DNA of 43,810 bases from CAYWMP01 sp964459445 (GTDB taxonomy: Bacteria; Desulfobacterota; DSM-4660; Desulfatiglandales; HGW-15), in NCBI GenBank assembly GCA_964459445.1, contig CAYWMP010000027.1:1-43810 (forward strand), read 5' to 3'. The position numbers were made by a program, and so were the translations under genes. The notes below the pieces were generated by a model. The model saw only the letters and a program-made list of their open reading frames with translations, was not told where the DNA came from and made no database searches. Shown here piece after piece: positions 7,047-15,978 of this stretch. Each line of letters opens with the position of its first letter. The first letter of the stretch is position 1.

Positions 7047-10000
7047 TCACACCATCCTTTCTATTTCCTTCATATTTTCATCCAAACGTTTTTTTGAAAT
7101 AGGGAATGGCGTTTTTAGTTCCTGGGCAAAAAGCGATACTTTGAATTCTTCAATCATCCATCGAAGGCTCTTAACCGCCTCCCTCTTTTCATCGCTTGCG
7201 TGGATAGACAAAGCCTCCTTGATTTGATGCAGGCCCCTGGTGTAGACCTCAACTTTAGCCATCTTTTGACGATCCTTATCCGGCGCATTGGCGCCCCGCT
7301 CTATCCGTATTTTCATGGCTTTCAGATATCTGGGAATCTGGGAAAGACGATCATCTGAATATTTCTTTAAAAAATCTTCAGGAACCAGCGCCGACAGATC
7401 GGCCCGGACGCCTTCGCAGATGCCCAGGACGGCCCTGTTGGATCTGTTCCCGTTCTCGATATCATGGAGTGTCGCGCGTGTCGCTTGGTATACCTGAATT
7501 AACTTAACAGCCCTATCTCTGAGTTCGCCCCCTTTGGACATCATAGTCGGCCCCAAGGACGTGGCACTGGATTCAAATTCCTCCTGTGAGCGGATGTTTC
7601 TGTGGAACAGTCTCCTCATCAAGCTTTCATATAGGGTTTTCTCAAAGGCCTTGACGCCCCCGAAATAGGCTGCACCCTGATCGACATTCTGAGGAAGCGA
7701 GAGATTCCTTTTCAAGAATTTCAGGTCTTTTGCAAAATGTAGACAAAAAAGCGTTTGAATCCCCTCTTTGTGAGCATTTAAGGCCAACCTCTGATCATCG
7801 AAGAGGCGAATCTGAACCCGATCATCCCCGCTTTCCAATCCAGGGTAGGCGATTTGGTGAGGTCCCAGGATGATGCTTTCAGGCAGAGACCCGAAGGACC
7901 ATGATTTGATATCTTTCTTTTCCCATTCCTCTTGAGCCTTTTTCCATGCTCGAGAATCGTGTCCCCGGTCAGGAGGAGAAATGCGATCGAGAACTTGACC
8001 ATCTCTGCCTGACTCAAGCTCCCGCCCCCTGTGGTCTACAACCGAAAAGCGCATTCTCAAATGATTTGGGATTTCAATGGAAGACCAAACAGTGGCGGGG
8101 ACATCCACGCCGAATCTCTTATAGATAAACCGGGCCAAGGCCGAGACAAAGGGCTGATTATCCTTTTCAAGTTCAGCCAGGATCACCTCAACTGTTTCGG
8201 ATACCGGGACGAGTTGTTTTCTGTACTTCTTTGGGAGCCCCTTGATCAGGGCCAAGACTTTCTCCCTGATCATGCCCGGGACTTCCCAGTCCAACCTCTC
8301 AACAGGGATGCTGGTGGCCATGGCGGAAGGGATGGAGACCGTGACACCGTCCTCCTCCTTTCCCGGCGTAAATTTGTAGGACGTCTTGAGACGGGTCTCC
8401 CCGAAGGTGATTTGATCCGGATATAGGCCGAGTTCATCCTGATCCGGCAAAGATATGAGGAGATCCTCTTCCCGCATCCTGAGAAACCCGTCGCCTCCTT
8501 TGTCTTTGATGGCCTTTTTCAAGGAGCGAATGTTATAGATCCCCTTGAGGTTGATGGAATAGAACTCAGCCATCTGGTCCTCAGTAATAAGCAGCCCCCG
8601 CCGCCTTATTTTGTCCTCCAATTCCTCAATTTTTCTCACCAGTTTCAGGTTATGTCGAAGAAAGGGAAGTTGTTCCTTGACCTGACCTTCGACAAGTGCT
8701 GAACGGACGAATATCTCGTGGGCTTCGTCGGGATTGATCGGACCAAAGGAGACGCTCCTTTTGGGGATAATAACCAGCCCGTAAAGCGAAACCTGCTCGT
8801 TGGCCCTCACCTCTCCACGATTCTTCTCCCAATGGGGGTGTGAATAGCTGGATTTGCATAGACTCCCACCCAGGGTTTCCAGCCATTGCGGGTCTATTCT
8901 CGCCGCCGCCCGGGCAAAGAGTCTTGAAGTCTTAACCATCTCGGCAGCAACGATCCAGGGGCTTCCGGTATTGAACAAAGTCGATCCGGGAAAAACCATG
9001 GCCTCCCGGCCTCGAGCGGCCAGATAGATGTTCTTGTCCTTCTTGACCGCAATATTGGAGAGATAGCCGCTCAAAACGGATTTGTGGATGCCGGCATAAA
9101 ATTCTTCAGAGATTTCCCGCTTGCCCCGATTTCCCAGCCTGATCCTTTGTTCCTTTAGAATTGTGATGATTTGATCGCGGGTATAGATCCATTCCCGCAT
9201 CCTCGGGAAGGAGAGAAAATGCTGTCTACAGAATTTCCTCATCTTGCTCTGCGTTTTGAGTCTTTCCCATGTGTGATGATATTGGTTCCAAATATTGAGG
9301 AGGGTGAGAAAATCGGATTGGGGATCCCGAAAAGGCAGGTGCACCTGATCGGCCTCTTTTGCGCGTTCAGCCGGCCTCTCCCGTGGATCTTGTATGCTCA
9401 GTGCAGAGGCTATGATGGCCGTCTCCCTCATGCAGTCCTCCCCTTGGGCTTCGAGCAGCATCCGGGAGATCCTCGGATCCAGGGGCATCCTGGCCATCAT
9501 TTTCCCTCTTTCCGTGAGGGCCATTTTGTTGCCTTGCCTTTCAATGGCCCCGAGTTCCAAAAGAAGATCAATGCCGTCTTTGATACTTCTCGGACTCGGT
9601 TTGTCAAGAAAAGGAAAGGACGCGGGGTCCCCCAGATTGAGGGATATCATGCGCAAAATGACTTCAGCCAGATTTGCGCGCTGGATTTCCGGGGACGTAA
9701 AGGTCTGCCGAGACTCATAGTCCTCTTCCGAGTATAACCTGATGCAGATCCCCTTCTGAACGCGACCGCACCGCCCTTTTCTTTGTTCCGCACTGCTTTT
9801 GGAAATGGGACTGATGGGAAGACTGCTGGTTCGAGTGCTCGGAAGATAACGGGAAATTCTGGCAAGACCCGTATCGATGACATATTTGATGCCAGGGATG
9901 GTCAGAGACGTCTCGGCCACATTGGTGGCCACGACGATCTTCCTCCCCTTTGTGGTGTACTCTCTCCCTTGCTTGTCACCGGGAAGCCTTGCGTAAAGGG

Positions 10001-10982
10001 GGATGACGGTTGTTGAGAGGTATTGCCTTCCTTCCAGCCGCTCACAAGTCTCTATGATGTCTTTCTCTGTCGGCATGAAAACGAGGAAGTCCCCGGTGCG
10101 GCTTCCCTTTTGGAGCCTATCTATGGCCCTGACCGCCATGTCCACATAGGTCACATCCCCCCGGTCCTCAAGTTCCGAATCCACGGGCATGTACTTCACC
10201 TCGACCGGATACATCTGCCCTCCGATCTCAATCACGGGGGCATGGTCAAAGGCTGCGGAAAATTTCTCCGTGTCCAGTGTTGCGGATGTGATGATGAGTT
10301 TTAGATCCGTTCTTTCATGCAGAAGCCGCCTCAGAATCCCCAGGAGGAAATCGATATTGAGATTTCTTTCGTGGGCCTCGTCTATGATGAGGGTATCGTA
10401 TTCGTAAAGCCTGGGATCCCTTTGTGTCTCCGCCAGCAACATACCGTCGGTTACAACCTTGATATAAACATGGGGGTTGCTTTTGTCATTAAACCTGATC
10501 TTATATCCGACCGATTGGCCAAGTTCCTCTCCAATCTCCTCGGCTATGCGCCTTGAAATCGTGGTGGCGGCGATTCGCCTCGGTTGCGTACACCCGATTT
10601 TACCGGCAATGCCTTGACCTGCCGCCAGGCACATTTTTGGGATTTGTGTGCTTTTGCCAGACCCGGTTTCACCGGAAATGACAACGACTTGATTGCATCT
10701 AATAGCTTGTATGATTTCTTTTTGCTTGGCGGTGATGGGAAGGGTAGATGGAAAGGTGATCCTGGGCTTTTTTGAAAGCCTTTTTTTCCGTTCCCGGATG
10801 GAACGATCGACTCGGCTTTTCAGTAACTTCAACTCCCTAAATATCCGTTTCCCGCCGCCCTTTCCTGGCCGTTGATGCGCCATCCTTTCAAGTCTTTCCA
10901 TGAGGCCCGCCTTGTCTTGCAACATGACATCGGGCAGGCGGGAACGAATTTGTTCGATCTTTGCTGCAGTGGAACGATCCAT
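7047..10982 (-). CDS. hrpA: ATP-dependent RNA helicase HrpA
   Basis: 1311 residues, the usual length of proteobacterial HrpA. The P-loop GETGSGKST is at about 104-112 and the DEAH box (DEAHERN) begins at 201. TSAT follows as motif III, and the RKGRCGRVQKG segment is the arginine-finger motif VI. The helicase-associated and OB-type regions follow, then the long C-terminal DUF3418-type extension. It unwinds RNA and in other bacteria rescues stalled ribosomes. Its ATG overlaps the TAA of the upstream selenoprotein gene (TAATG), so translation is probably coupled. No truncation seen. Confidence 0.95.
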   Translation of the reverse strand: MDRSTAAKIEQIRSRLPDVMLQDKAGLMERLERMAHQRPGKGGGKRIFRELKLLKSRVDRSIRERKKRLSKKPRITFPSTLPITAKQKEIIQAIRCNQVVVISGETGSGKSTQIPKMCLAAGQGIAGKIGCTQPRRIAATTISRRIAEEIGEELGQSVGYKIRFNDKSNPHVYIKVVTDGMLLAETQRDPRLYEYDTLIIDEAHERNLNIDFLLGILRRLLHERTDLKLIITSATLDTEKFSAAFDHAPVIEIGGQMYPVEVKYMPVDSELEDRGDVTYVDMAVRAIDRLQKGSRTGDFLVFMPTEKDIIETCERLEGRQYLSTTVIPLYARLPGDKQGREYTTKGRKIVVATNVAETSLTIPGIKYVIDTGLARISRYLPSTRTSSLPISPISKSSAEQRKGRCGRVQKGICIRLYSEEDYESRQTFTSPEIQRANLAEVILRMISLNLGDPASFPFLDKPSPRSIKDGIDLLLELGAIERQGNKMALTERGKMMARMPLDPRISRMLLEAQGEDCMRETAIIASALSIQDPRERPAERAKEADQVHLPFRDPQSDFLTLLNIWNQYHHTWERLKTQSKMRKFCRQHFLSFPRMREWIYTRDQIITILKEQRIRLGNRGKREISEEFYAGIHKSVLSGYLSNIAVKKDKNIYLAARGREAMVFPGSTLFNTGSPWIVAAEMVKTSRLFARAAARIDPQWLETLGGSLCKSSYSHPHWEKNRGEVRANEQVSLYGLVIIPKRSVSFGPINPDEAHEIFVRSALVEGQVKEQLPFLRHNLKLVRKIEELEDKIRRRGLLITEDQMAEFYSINLKGIYNIRSLKKAIKDKGGDGFLRMREEDLLISLPDQDELGLYPDQITFGETRLKTSYKFTPGKEEDGVTVSIPSAMATSIPVERLDWEVPGMIREKVLALIKGLPKKYRKQLVPVSETVEVILAELEKDNQPFVSALARFIYKRFGVDVPATVWSSIEIPNHLRMRFSVVDHRGRELESGRDGQVLDRISPPDRGHDSRAWKKAQEEWEKKDIKSWSFGSLPESIILGPHQIAYPGLESGDDRVQIRLFDDQRLALNAHKEGIQTLFCLHFAKDLKFLKRNLSLPQNVDQGAAYFGGVKAFEKTLYESLMRRLFHRNIRSQEEFESSATSLGPTMMSKGGELRDRAVKLIQVYQATRATLHDIENGNRSNRAVLGICEGVRADLSALVPEDFLKKYSDDRLSQIPRYLKAMKIRIERGANAPDKDRQKMAKVEVYTRGLHQIKEALSIHASDEKREAVKSLRWMIEEFKVSLFAQELKTPFPISKKRLDENMKEIERMV

Positions 10983-11476
10983 TACTTCTTTCGGCTTTTG
11001 TAGAACCTTACCAGTCCCAGCACATCCTGAGCGACGAAGCGCCCAATGGGGCCGGTGCTGTAGACGGCGACCTCAACCGTGTTATCCGGTCGCAGGAGGA
11101 AACCGGTTGCATGAATATACTTTTTTCCCTGGTCATAAAAGGCGCCTGTGGCCCTGGACACCTCTTCTGCGTTCATACCATAGGCCATGGGAAAGGTGAC
11201 AGCGAGTTTTTCGGCATAGGCCTTTGCCTTATCCAACGGATCCACGGTCCCTGCAATGATCGTCATATCTTCTCCATCAAACTCCTTTATCTTGGATTGA
11301 AAGTCGGCTAACTGCTGACTGCAAAAAGGTCACCAGAACCCGCGATAGAACAGGATCACACCATAACCCTCTCCGGTGCCTTCGGGCAACGCGAGGTTTT
11401 CTCCTGAAACCAAATTCAACTCCAACTTCGGAAATGGATCGTTTGCATCCAAAAACGTTGAATTGTCTTTCGCCAT
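10982..11476 (-). CDS. selenocysteine-containing peroxiredoxin-like (PRX_like2-type) protein
   Basis: One 164-residue product when the in-frame TGA at 11330-11332 is read as selenocysteine (Sec49). The ATG at 11474-11476 has an ideal AGGAGG seven bases before it. The active-site region reads YRGFW-Sec-PFCSQQL, the position of the first cysteine of the YRGxWCPYC motif in AhpC/TSA-fold redoxins, giving a Sec-x-x-Cys pair (Sec49/Cys52). After the TGA the frame continues with a complete thioredoxin-fold C-terminal half (TIIAGTVDP, HATGFLLRPD, GRFVAQDVL). A SECIS-like hairpin follows the TGA. Expected role: peroxide or disulfide reduction in the cytoplasm. It precedes hrpA with a one-base overlap. 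A frameshift or pseudogene is unlikely because both halves are intact and in one frame. Confidence 0.88.
11302..11332 (-). promoter_or_regulatory. UGA codon and putative bacterial SECIS hairpin
   Basis: Downstream of the UGA (11330-11332) the transcript can fold AGTC-A-GC-AGTTA-GC-C-GACT (11320-11302): a four-pair stem, one mismatch, two pairs, and a five-base apical loop with G at its second position followed by U. The loop begins 16 bases after the UGA. Known bacterial SECIS elements have a small apical loop with a G among the first two bases and a similar distance, so this fits the SelB recognition rule. The fold was made by eye. Confidence 0.65.
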
Positions 11477-11587
11477 ATGTTTGCCTCCTCTCTCGATTTA
11501 GTAAGAACAAACAACATTATTTTCCATGTACTGATTACTCTACCACTATATTTGGCAAATTTGGAAAACATAATGTATCTAAAAGAG

Positions 11588-11697
11588 GGTTAAAAGGTTC
11601 ACAGTTCAAGGTTCAAGGGTTGATTTTTAATGAATTCTCAATCCGTGAACTCTGAACCCAGAAGCATTAACCTTTAACCTTTGAACCGATCACTTTG
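11588..11697 (-). repeat. dispersed GGTTCA-type inverted repeat, copy A
   Basis: On the minus strand this reads AAAGTGATCGGTTCA, then GGTT-rich units, an AATCAACCCTTGAAC core and a GAACCTTTTAACC end. The same blocks in the same order occur on the plus strand at 41865-41965 (copy B). The ends are roughly complementary (GGTTAAAAGGTT / AACCTTTAACC). It lies between the divergent selenoprotein and glnS genes. Function unknown. Confidence 0.65.
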
Positions 11698-11758
11698 GAT
11701 ATAATCTTCGTGACTTGGTGCCTTTTTGGCTGATGCTTTTCTGAGACGTAATATTAGC

Positions 11759-11808
11759 CTGACAAACAACAAAAATATGCTAAAATGAATGCCCACTTTG
11801 GGGCATTC
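11759..11808 (+). promoter_or_regulatory. glnS promoter and 5'-leader hairpin
   Basis: CTGACA (11759-11764), 16 bases, then TAAAAT (11781-11786) is a reasonable sigma70 promoter. Immediately after the -10 a perfect eight-pair hairpin GAATGCCC-ACTTTG-GGGCATTC (11787-11808) would sit at or very near the transcript 5' end, about 56 bases before the glnS start. Such a 5' hairpin can protect mRNA or take part in control; no T-tract follows, so it is not a terminator. Confidence 0.5.
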
Positions 11809-11864
11809 AGCTGAAAGAATCGACGGACGACGCGACTGAACCGATCAAAAGAGGAGAAAAGGAT

Positions 11865-13559
11865 ATGAGTGAAGAGAAATCTGCCGCACCGCCTAATTTC
11901 ATCCGTTCGATTATTAAAGAGGATGTAAGTGCAAATAAAAACGACGGCCGCGTTCATACGCGGTTCCCGCCTGAGCCCAACGGTTATCTGCACATCGGTC
12001 ATGCCAAATCCATTTGTTTGAATTTTGGCTCGGCCGCTGAATTCGGCGGTCTCTGCAACCTTCGCTTCGATGACACCAACCCTACCAAAGAGGAAGAGGA
12101 ATACGTCAAATCCATCAAGGAGGATGTTCGGTGGTTGGGATTTGATTGGGGGGATCAAGAGTACTATGCTTCCGATTATTTTGATCAACTCTATGAATAT
12201 GCCATAACATTGATCAAAAAGGAGGAGGCCTATGTAGACGATTTGAGTGCGGATGATATTAGGAAATACCGGGGAACTCTGACTGAACCCGGCAAAGAAA
12301 GTCCCTACCGAAACCGATCAATGGAAGAAAACCTGGATTTTTTCGAACGCATGAAAGCGGGCGAGTTTGAAGACGGCTCTCGCGTCCTGCGGGCGAAAAT
12401 CGATATGGCATCTCCAAATCTGAACCTGCGAGATCCTGTCATATACCGCGTGCTGCATGCCTCCCATCATCGTACGGGTGAAAAGTGGTGTATTTATCCC
12501 ATGTATGATTTCGCCCATGGACAATCGGATTCCATTGAGGGTATCACCCATTCCCTTTGTACGATGGAATTTGAGGATCACCGTCCCCTGTACGATTGGC
12601 TTATCGAACACATCGGGATCTATCATCCACAGCAAATAGAATTTGCCCGTCTGAATCTTAGTCACACCGTTCTGAGTAAACGGAAATTGCTCCAGCTTGC
12701 TGAAGGCAAGCACGTCAACGGGTGGGATGACCCGAGGATGCCGACCCTATCCGGTCTAAGAAGACGGGGATACCCACCTGATTCAATTATTAACTTCTGT
12801 GAACGCATCGGCGTGGCCAAGCGTGACAGCATGGTTGATCTTGCATTGCTTGAGTATTGTGTGCGGAAGAATCTCAACAAACGGGCACCGCGGGTCATGG
12901 CAGTTCTTCGTCCATTGAAGATCGTTATCGACAACTTTCCTGAAGGCAAAGTTGAGGAATTGGATGCCATAAACAACCCTGAAGATCTGAGTCAAGGCAA
13001 CCGAAAGGTTCCCTTTTCCCGTGAGCTCTATATCGAGAAGGATGATTTCATGGAAGACCCGCCAAAAAAATTCTACCGCCTGGCTCCGGGCCGTGAGGTG
13101 AGACTTCGATATGGGTTTTACGTTACCTGTGTCGATGTCCTAAAGGACGAAGAAACAGGGGAGATCAGAGAACTCCATTGCACCTATGATCCGAAAACCA
13201 AGGGCGGTTGGGCCCCGGACGGGCGAAAGGTCAAGGCAACGCTCCATTGGGTATCGGTATCCCATGCCGTACCTGCCGAAGTTCGCCTCTACGACCATCT
13301 CTTTACCAAGGAAAACCCCAGTGATGAGGAGGGCGGAGAGGACTTTACATCCAATCTGAATCCAAAATCCCTAGAGGTCTTGACCGACTGCCGCCTTGAG
13401 CCCAGTCTCAAGGGCGCCAAACCGGGAACCCGATACCAGTTCGAGAGGCTAGGCTATTTCTGTGTCGATTCAAAAGATTCAAGCGAGGAGCATTTGGTTT
13501 TCAACCGGACAGTAACGCTGCGGGATACCTGGGCCAAGATAAAAAAAGGGGCAAAGTAG
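11865..13559 (+). CDS. glnS: glutaminyl-tRNA synthetase
   Basis: A class I aminoacyl-tRNA synthetase of 564 residues, typical for bacterial GlnRS. It charges tRNA-Gln with glutamine in the cytoplasm. The HIGH motif occurs at 43-46 within PPEPNGYLHIGHAKS, and the KMSKS-type loop appears as VLSKRKL at about 269. The stretch RFDDTNPTKE is the usual GlnRS/GluRS signature, and the C-terminal anticodon-binding beta-barrel domains are present to the end. The GlnRS rather than GluRS assignment rests on PPEPNG and on the C-terminal architecture. The ribosome binding site is GAGGAGAAAAGGAT. An M28 peptidase gene follows after 11 bases, so they probably share a transcript. Confidence 0.96.
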   Translation: MSEEKSAAPPNFIRSIIKEDVSANKNDGRVHTRFPPEPNGYLHIGHAKSICLNFGSAAEFGGLCNLRFDDTNPTKEEEEYVKSIKEDVRWLGFDWGDQEYYASDYFDQLYEYAITLIKKEEAYVDDLSADDIRKYRGTLTEPGKESPYRNRSMEENLDFFERMKAGEFEDGSRVLRAKIDMASPNLNLRDPVIYRVLHASHHRTGEKWCIYPMYDFAHGQSDSIEGITHSLCTMEFEDHRPLYDWLIEHIGIYHPQQIEFARLNLSHTVLSKRKLLQLAEGKHVNGWDDPRMPTLSGLRRRGYPPDSIINFCERIGVAKRDSMVDLALLEYCVRKNLNKRAPRVMAVLRPLKIVIDNFPEGKVEELDAINNPEDLSQGNRKVPFSRELYIEKDDFMEDPPKKFYRLAPGREVRLRYGFYVTCVDVLKDEETGEIRELHCTYDPKTKGGWAPDGRKVKATLHWVSVSHAVPAEVRLYDHLFTKENPSDEEGGEDFTSNLNPKSLEVLTDCRLEPSLKGAKPGTRYQFERLGYFCVDSKDSSEEHLVFNRTVTLRDTWAKIKKGAK

Positions 13560-13570
13560 GATCCTATGAG

Positions 13571-14539
13571 ATGAAAGGGTTTATTGCCTTAGTCTCCTGC
13601 CTGCTCATTCTGTGGGCTACCTCCGCTCCCGGCAATCAAGAAACCTTTATGATCGACATTGATAGGACGGCCGAAAGATTAAAATCTCATCTCAACACCC
13701 TGACCATTGCCATTGGTGAGAGAAGCGTCCTCTTTCCTGAAAATCTCACGAAAACCGCAGACTACATTGAATCCTTTTATAAAGAGGTTGGCATTCCTGT
13801 AACGCGCGAACCTTACTCCTATGAAAATTTCACGGTGTACAATATTGTATCAGAGGTTAGCTTTCGCGAAAAACCTTCCAAAACCTTTGTTCTTGGCGCC
13901 CATTATGATTCGGTTTCAGGCACGGTCGGAGCGGATGATAATGCCAGCGCCATAGCCGTGCAGCTGGAGACAGCCCGCCAGCTAAAGGCGTTGAGATCTG
14001 GCATTGGTCCGGATCTGTCGGTGAAGTTCATCTCCTTTGCCCTTGAGGAACCGCCGGTTTACAGAAGTCGATTTATGGGGAGCAAGGTCTATGCAAAAAA
14101 GGCCAGGAAGACCAAAGAAAAAATCGATGGCATGATCTGCCTTGAAATGGTGGGTTATTCCTGCAAAGAGCCAGGCTGTCAAGAGTATCCTTTTCCTTTG
14201 ATGTTCTTTGATTACCCCAAAACGGGTCAATTCATCGGCATTGTGAGCAATCTGAGTTCAAGAGGATTTGCCAATTCCCTGGTTCGGTCTTTTAAGAAGA
14301 ATCAAGGGCTTCCCTTTATCAAAGTGACCATCCCTTTGGCCGGGTGGCTGGTGCCTGCGGTGAGGTTGAGCGATCATTCGTCTTTCTGGGATGAGGGATT
14401 CAAGGCCGTCATGGTTACGGACTCCGCCTGGTACCGAAATCCCCATTACCATTTGCCCTCGGATACCATGGAAAAACTGGATTATCGTTTCATGGCTGAG
14501 TTGGTGGAGAGTCTGGTCCTATTCTTTCTTTCCAAATAG
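13571..14539 (+). CDS. exported M28-family zinc aminopeptidase
   Basis: 322 residues with a signal peptide (hydrophobic 3-17, cleavage near APGNQ). Zinc-ligand and catalytic positions typical for family M28 can be read in order: His111 and Asp113 in GAHYDS, the bridging Asp122 in ADDNASA, Glu159/Glu160 in ALEEPP, Glu192 in LEMVGY, and a late His in HYHLPSDT. It should remove N-terminal amino acids from peptides in the periplasm or outside. Eleven bases separate it from glnS. A palindromic repeat (copy 1 of the covarying family) begins two bases after its stop codon. Confidence 0.88.
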   Translation: MKGFIALVSCLLILWATSAPGNQETFMIDIDRTAERLKSHLNTLTIAIGERSVLFPENLTKTADYIESFYKEVGIPVTREPYSYENFTVYNIVSEVSFREKPSKTFVLGAHYDSVSGTVGADDNASAIAVQLETARQLKALRSGIGPDLSVKFISFALEEPPVYRSRFMGSKVYAKKARKTKEKIDGMICLEMVGYSCKEPGCQEYPFPLMFFDYPKTGQFIGIVSNLSSRGFANSLVRSFKKNQGLPFIKVTIPLAGWLVPAVRLSDHSSFWDEGFKAVMVTDSAWYRNPHYHLPSDTMEKLDYRFMAELVESLVLFFLSK

Positions 14540-14540
14540 C

Positions 14541-14664
14541 AGGGTGCTGAAAAACGCTCATCTGCGGCGTTGCGCTCATCTCTCCTCATTGCGACGTACT
14601 TTCTATGTACGACTCATTCCTCGAGATTTCGCGCGCCTAGCATCTAAGCATTTTTCATCACCCT
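14541..14664 (+). repeat. covarying-arm palindromic repeat, copy 1
   Basis: Outer arms AGGGTG (14541-14546) and CACCCT (14659-14664) pair perfectly. One mismatch follows, then TGAAAAA/TTTTTCA, a mismatch and GCT/AGC. The interior has CATCTGCGGCGTTGCGCTC, an inner hairpin CGTAC-TTTCTAT-GTACG, and ACTCATTCCTCGAGATTTC. Interiors of copies 2 (19878-20034) and 3 (30501-30631) match this, while the outer arms differ. Starts two bases after the M28 stop codon. No T-tract follows. Confidence 0.85.
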
Positions 14665-14805
14665 ACCCAAAATCTATTTTCTCGCCAGTAGACCAGTTTC
14701 TATTCTCATACACTCATTTGAATTTCTTTTATGAAAGTGCGATCTTTCACTCTTTCACAATCATTTAAAATTTCAAACGGTACCTTGGGATTCCGGCTTT
14801 TGCTG

Positions 14806-15366
14806 TTACTCCAATTCGGGCAGGTTTTGATAGATTTTGTCCTTGCTCATTTCGATTTGTCTCTCGTGGTACCTGTGCCAATAGTGAGGGTCGGTGGAAT
14901 AGGCAGTAGGATAGGTGTTATCATACTCAGGCCAGACATAGATTTCACGGCTTTCAAGTGTACAGTCCGGTTTCTCGCCGGCCGCGCATTCCCTTAAAAC
15001 CCCCGCTACCGTGATCCTGCGGTCATTGCTGTAAAGGTCCGGGTCTAACAGGCCTTTGTGGGAGACCTTGAAGATCCCCTCCGATTCCTCTTTCAATTTG
15101 GGCATATCATTAAACGTCAAGGGGGTTTGAAGGACTTCTATCGTCGTGACGCTTTCCAGATCAATGGTCTCCACCTTGGTACCGAGGATGTAGCCCCCCA
15201 GAATAACCGTCTTGCCAATGAAGGCCTCATTCTCTTGAACGATGGTTTTAAAGGAGACTGGTGATTGCGACTCCCTTTTGACCTGGTGAGAAATGACCGA
15301 AAATGAACAAGACATGGCAAATAATAGTATTACCAACGGAAATATCATATTTAAGACTTTACGCAT
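14806..15366 (-). CDS. Slp-family outer-membrane lipoprotein
   Basis: 186 residues from the ATG at 15366, chosen because GGGGAGGA lies six bases upstream (the longer reading frame has no such site). The N-terminus MRKVL, a hydrophobic run and FAMSC form a lipoprotein signal with the acylated cysteine at residue 20. The mature part has the Slp arrangement: an early ENEAFIGKTVILGGYIL segment, the EVLQTPL strand, then RITVAGVLR, and a final YVWPEY-rich part with WHRYHERQ. Slp proteins are outer-membrane lipoproteins, often starvation- or stress-induced; a specific role is not known. It is a single gene, convergent with the M28 peptidase. Confidence 0.82.
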   Translation of the reverse strand: MRKVLNMIFPLVILLFAMSCSFSVISHQVKRESQSPVSFKTIVQENEAFIGKTVILGGYILGTKVETIDLESVTTIEVLQTPLTFNDMPKLKEESEGIFKVSHKGLLDPDLYSNDRRITVAGVLRECAAGEKPDCTLESREIYVWPEYDNTYPTAYSTDPHYWHRYHERQIEMSKDKIYQNLPELE

Positions 15367-15571
15367 GCTGTCCTCCCCAAGAGTTGCATATAATCGGCTT
15401 TCTTTTGGTATCATTAAAGTTAAGGATGACTATCCCTATGGACAACCTCCACCCACCCCAAACGGTATCCGCCTCTTTCTTGACTTTCCCAGGGTTCATT
15501 ACAATATTAGGATAACATAAGGTATTGATTGCAGTTTATTTTTCACTGAACTCATCATAAGGAGGTAAATC

Positions 15572-15793
15572 ATGGCCTATACATGTAAGAACTGCGGTGC
15601 GGTTGCCAATGAACCGGGACACCTGTGTAATCCCTGTGGCGATCAAGCCAAGTGCAGCTTCTGCGGAGCTCCGAATGTGGATCATTCACATATGTGCAAA
15701 GACAAACTGTCTGCCATGAAATATGTCTGCTCATCCTGCGGCAGAGTCGCCATGGAATCGGAACATCTTTGTAAACCTTCAGACATTGCTTGA
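15572..15793 (+). CDS. 73-residue triple zinc-knuckle protein
   Basis: A tiny protein with a textbook start (AAGGAGGTAAATC before ATG) and its own strong terminator. It consists of three tandem modules of about 20 residues, each C-x2-C then H-x-C: CKNC...HLC (5-19), CSFC...HMC (28-42) and CSSC...HLC (53-67). Modules one and three are closest (CxxCGxVAxExxHLCxP). Each can bind one zinc. No known catalytic motif. Similar short zinc-ribbon proteins are found in anaerobic delta-lineages, but I do not know a function. Monocistronic. Confidence 0.8.
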   Translation: MAYTCKNCGAVANEPGHLCNPCGDQAKCSFCGAPNVDHSHMCKDKLSAMKYVCSSCGRVAMESEHLCKPSDIA

Positions 15794-15811
15794 AAATATT
15801 ATTGAAAGAAA

Positions 15812-15842
15812 AGGGGGCGGCAAAATCTATTGCCGCCTTTTT
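15812..15842 (+). terminator. strong intrinsic terminator of the zinc-knuckle gene
   Basis: GGCGGCAA-AATCTA-TTGCCGCC (15816-15837), an eight-pair stem with a six-base loop, followed directly by five T. It lies 20 bases after the stop codon. Confidence 0.9.
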
Positions 15843-15978
15843 CATTTCCAAATGGTATTGGTTTTTATGAACTGATCATTGTTCTTTTTTTGACTTTTCC
15901 GCCGAACGCGGCTCACCTTATTTGAGGTTATATCTTGCCGCAAGAATCAACTTCTATTGAAAGAAACGGGAATTGAAA

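Noticed and set aside
9171..9737. 188-codon rightward ORF
   Set aside because: Antisense to the well-conserved hrpA coding frame; no ribosome binding site.
11266..11476. Reading 10982-11266 and the upstream part as two separate genes or a frameshifted pseudogene
   Set aside because: Both parts lie in the same frame, split only by one TGA at the catalytic cysteine position, with an ideal start and SECIS-like hairpin.
14541..14664. Palindromic repeat copies considered as ordinary intrinsic terminators
   Set aside because: No T-run follows any copy, and the long conserved interior is not needed for termination.
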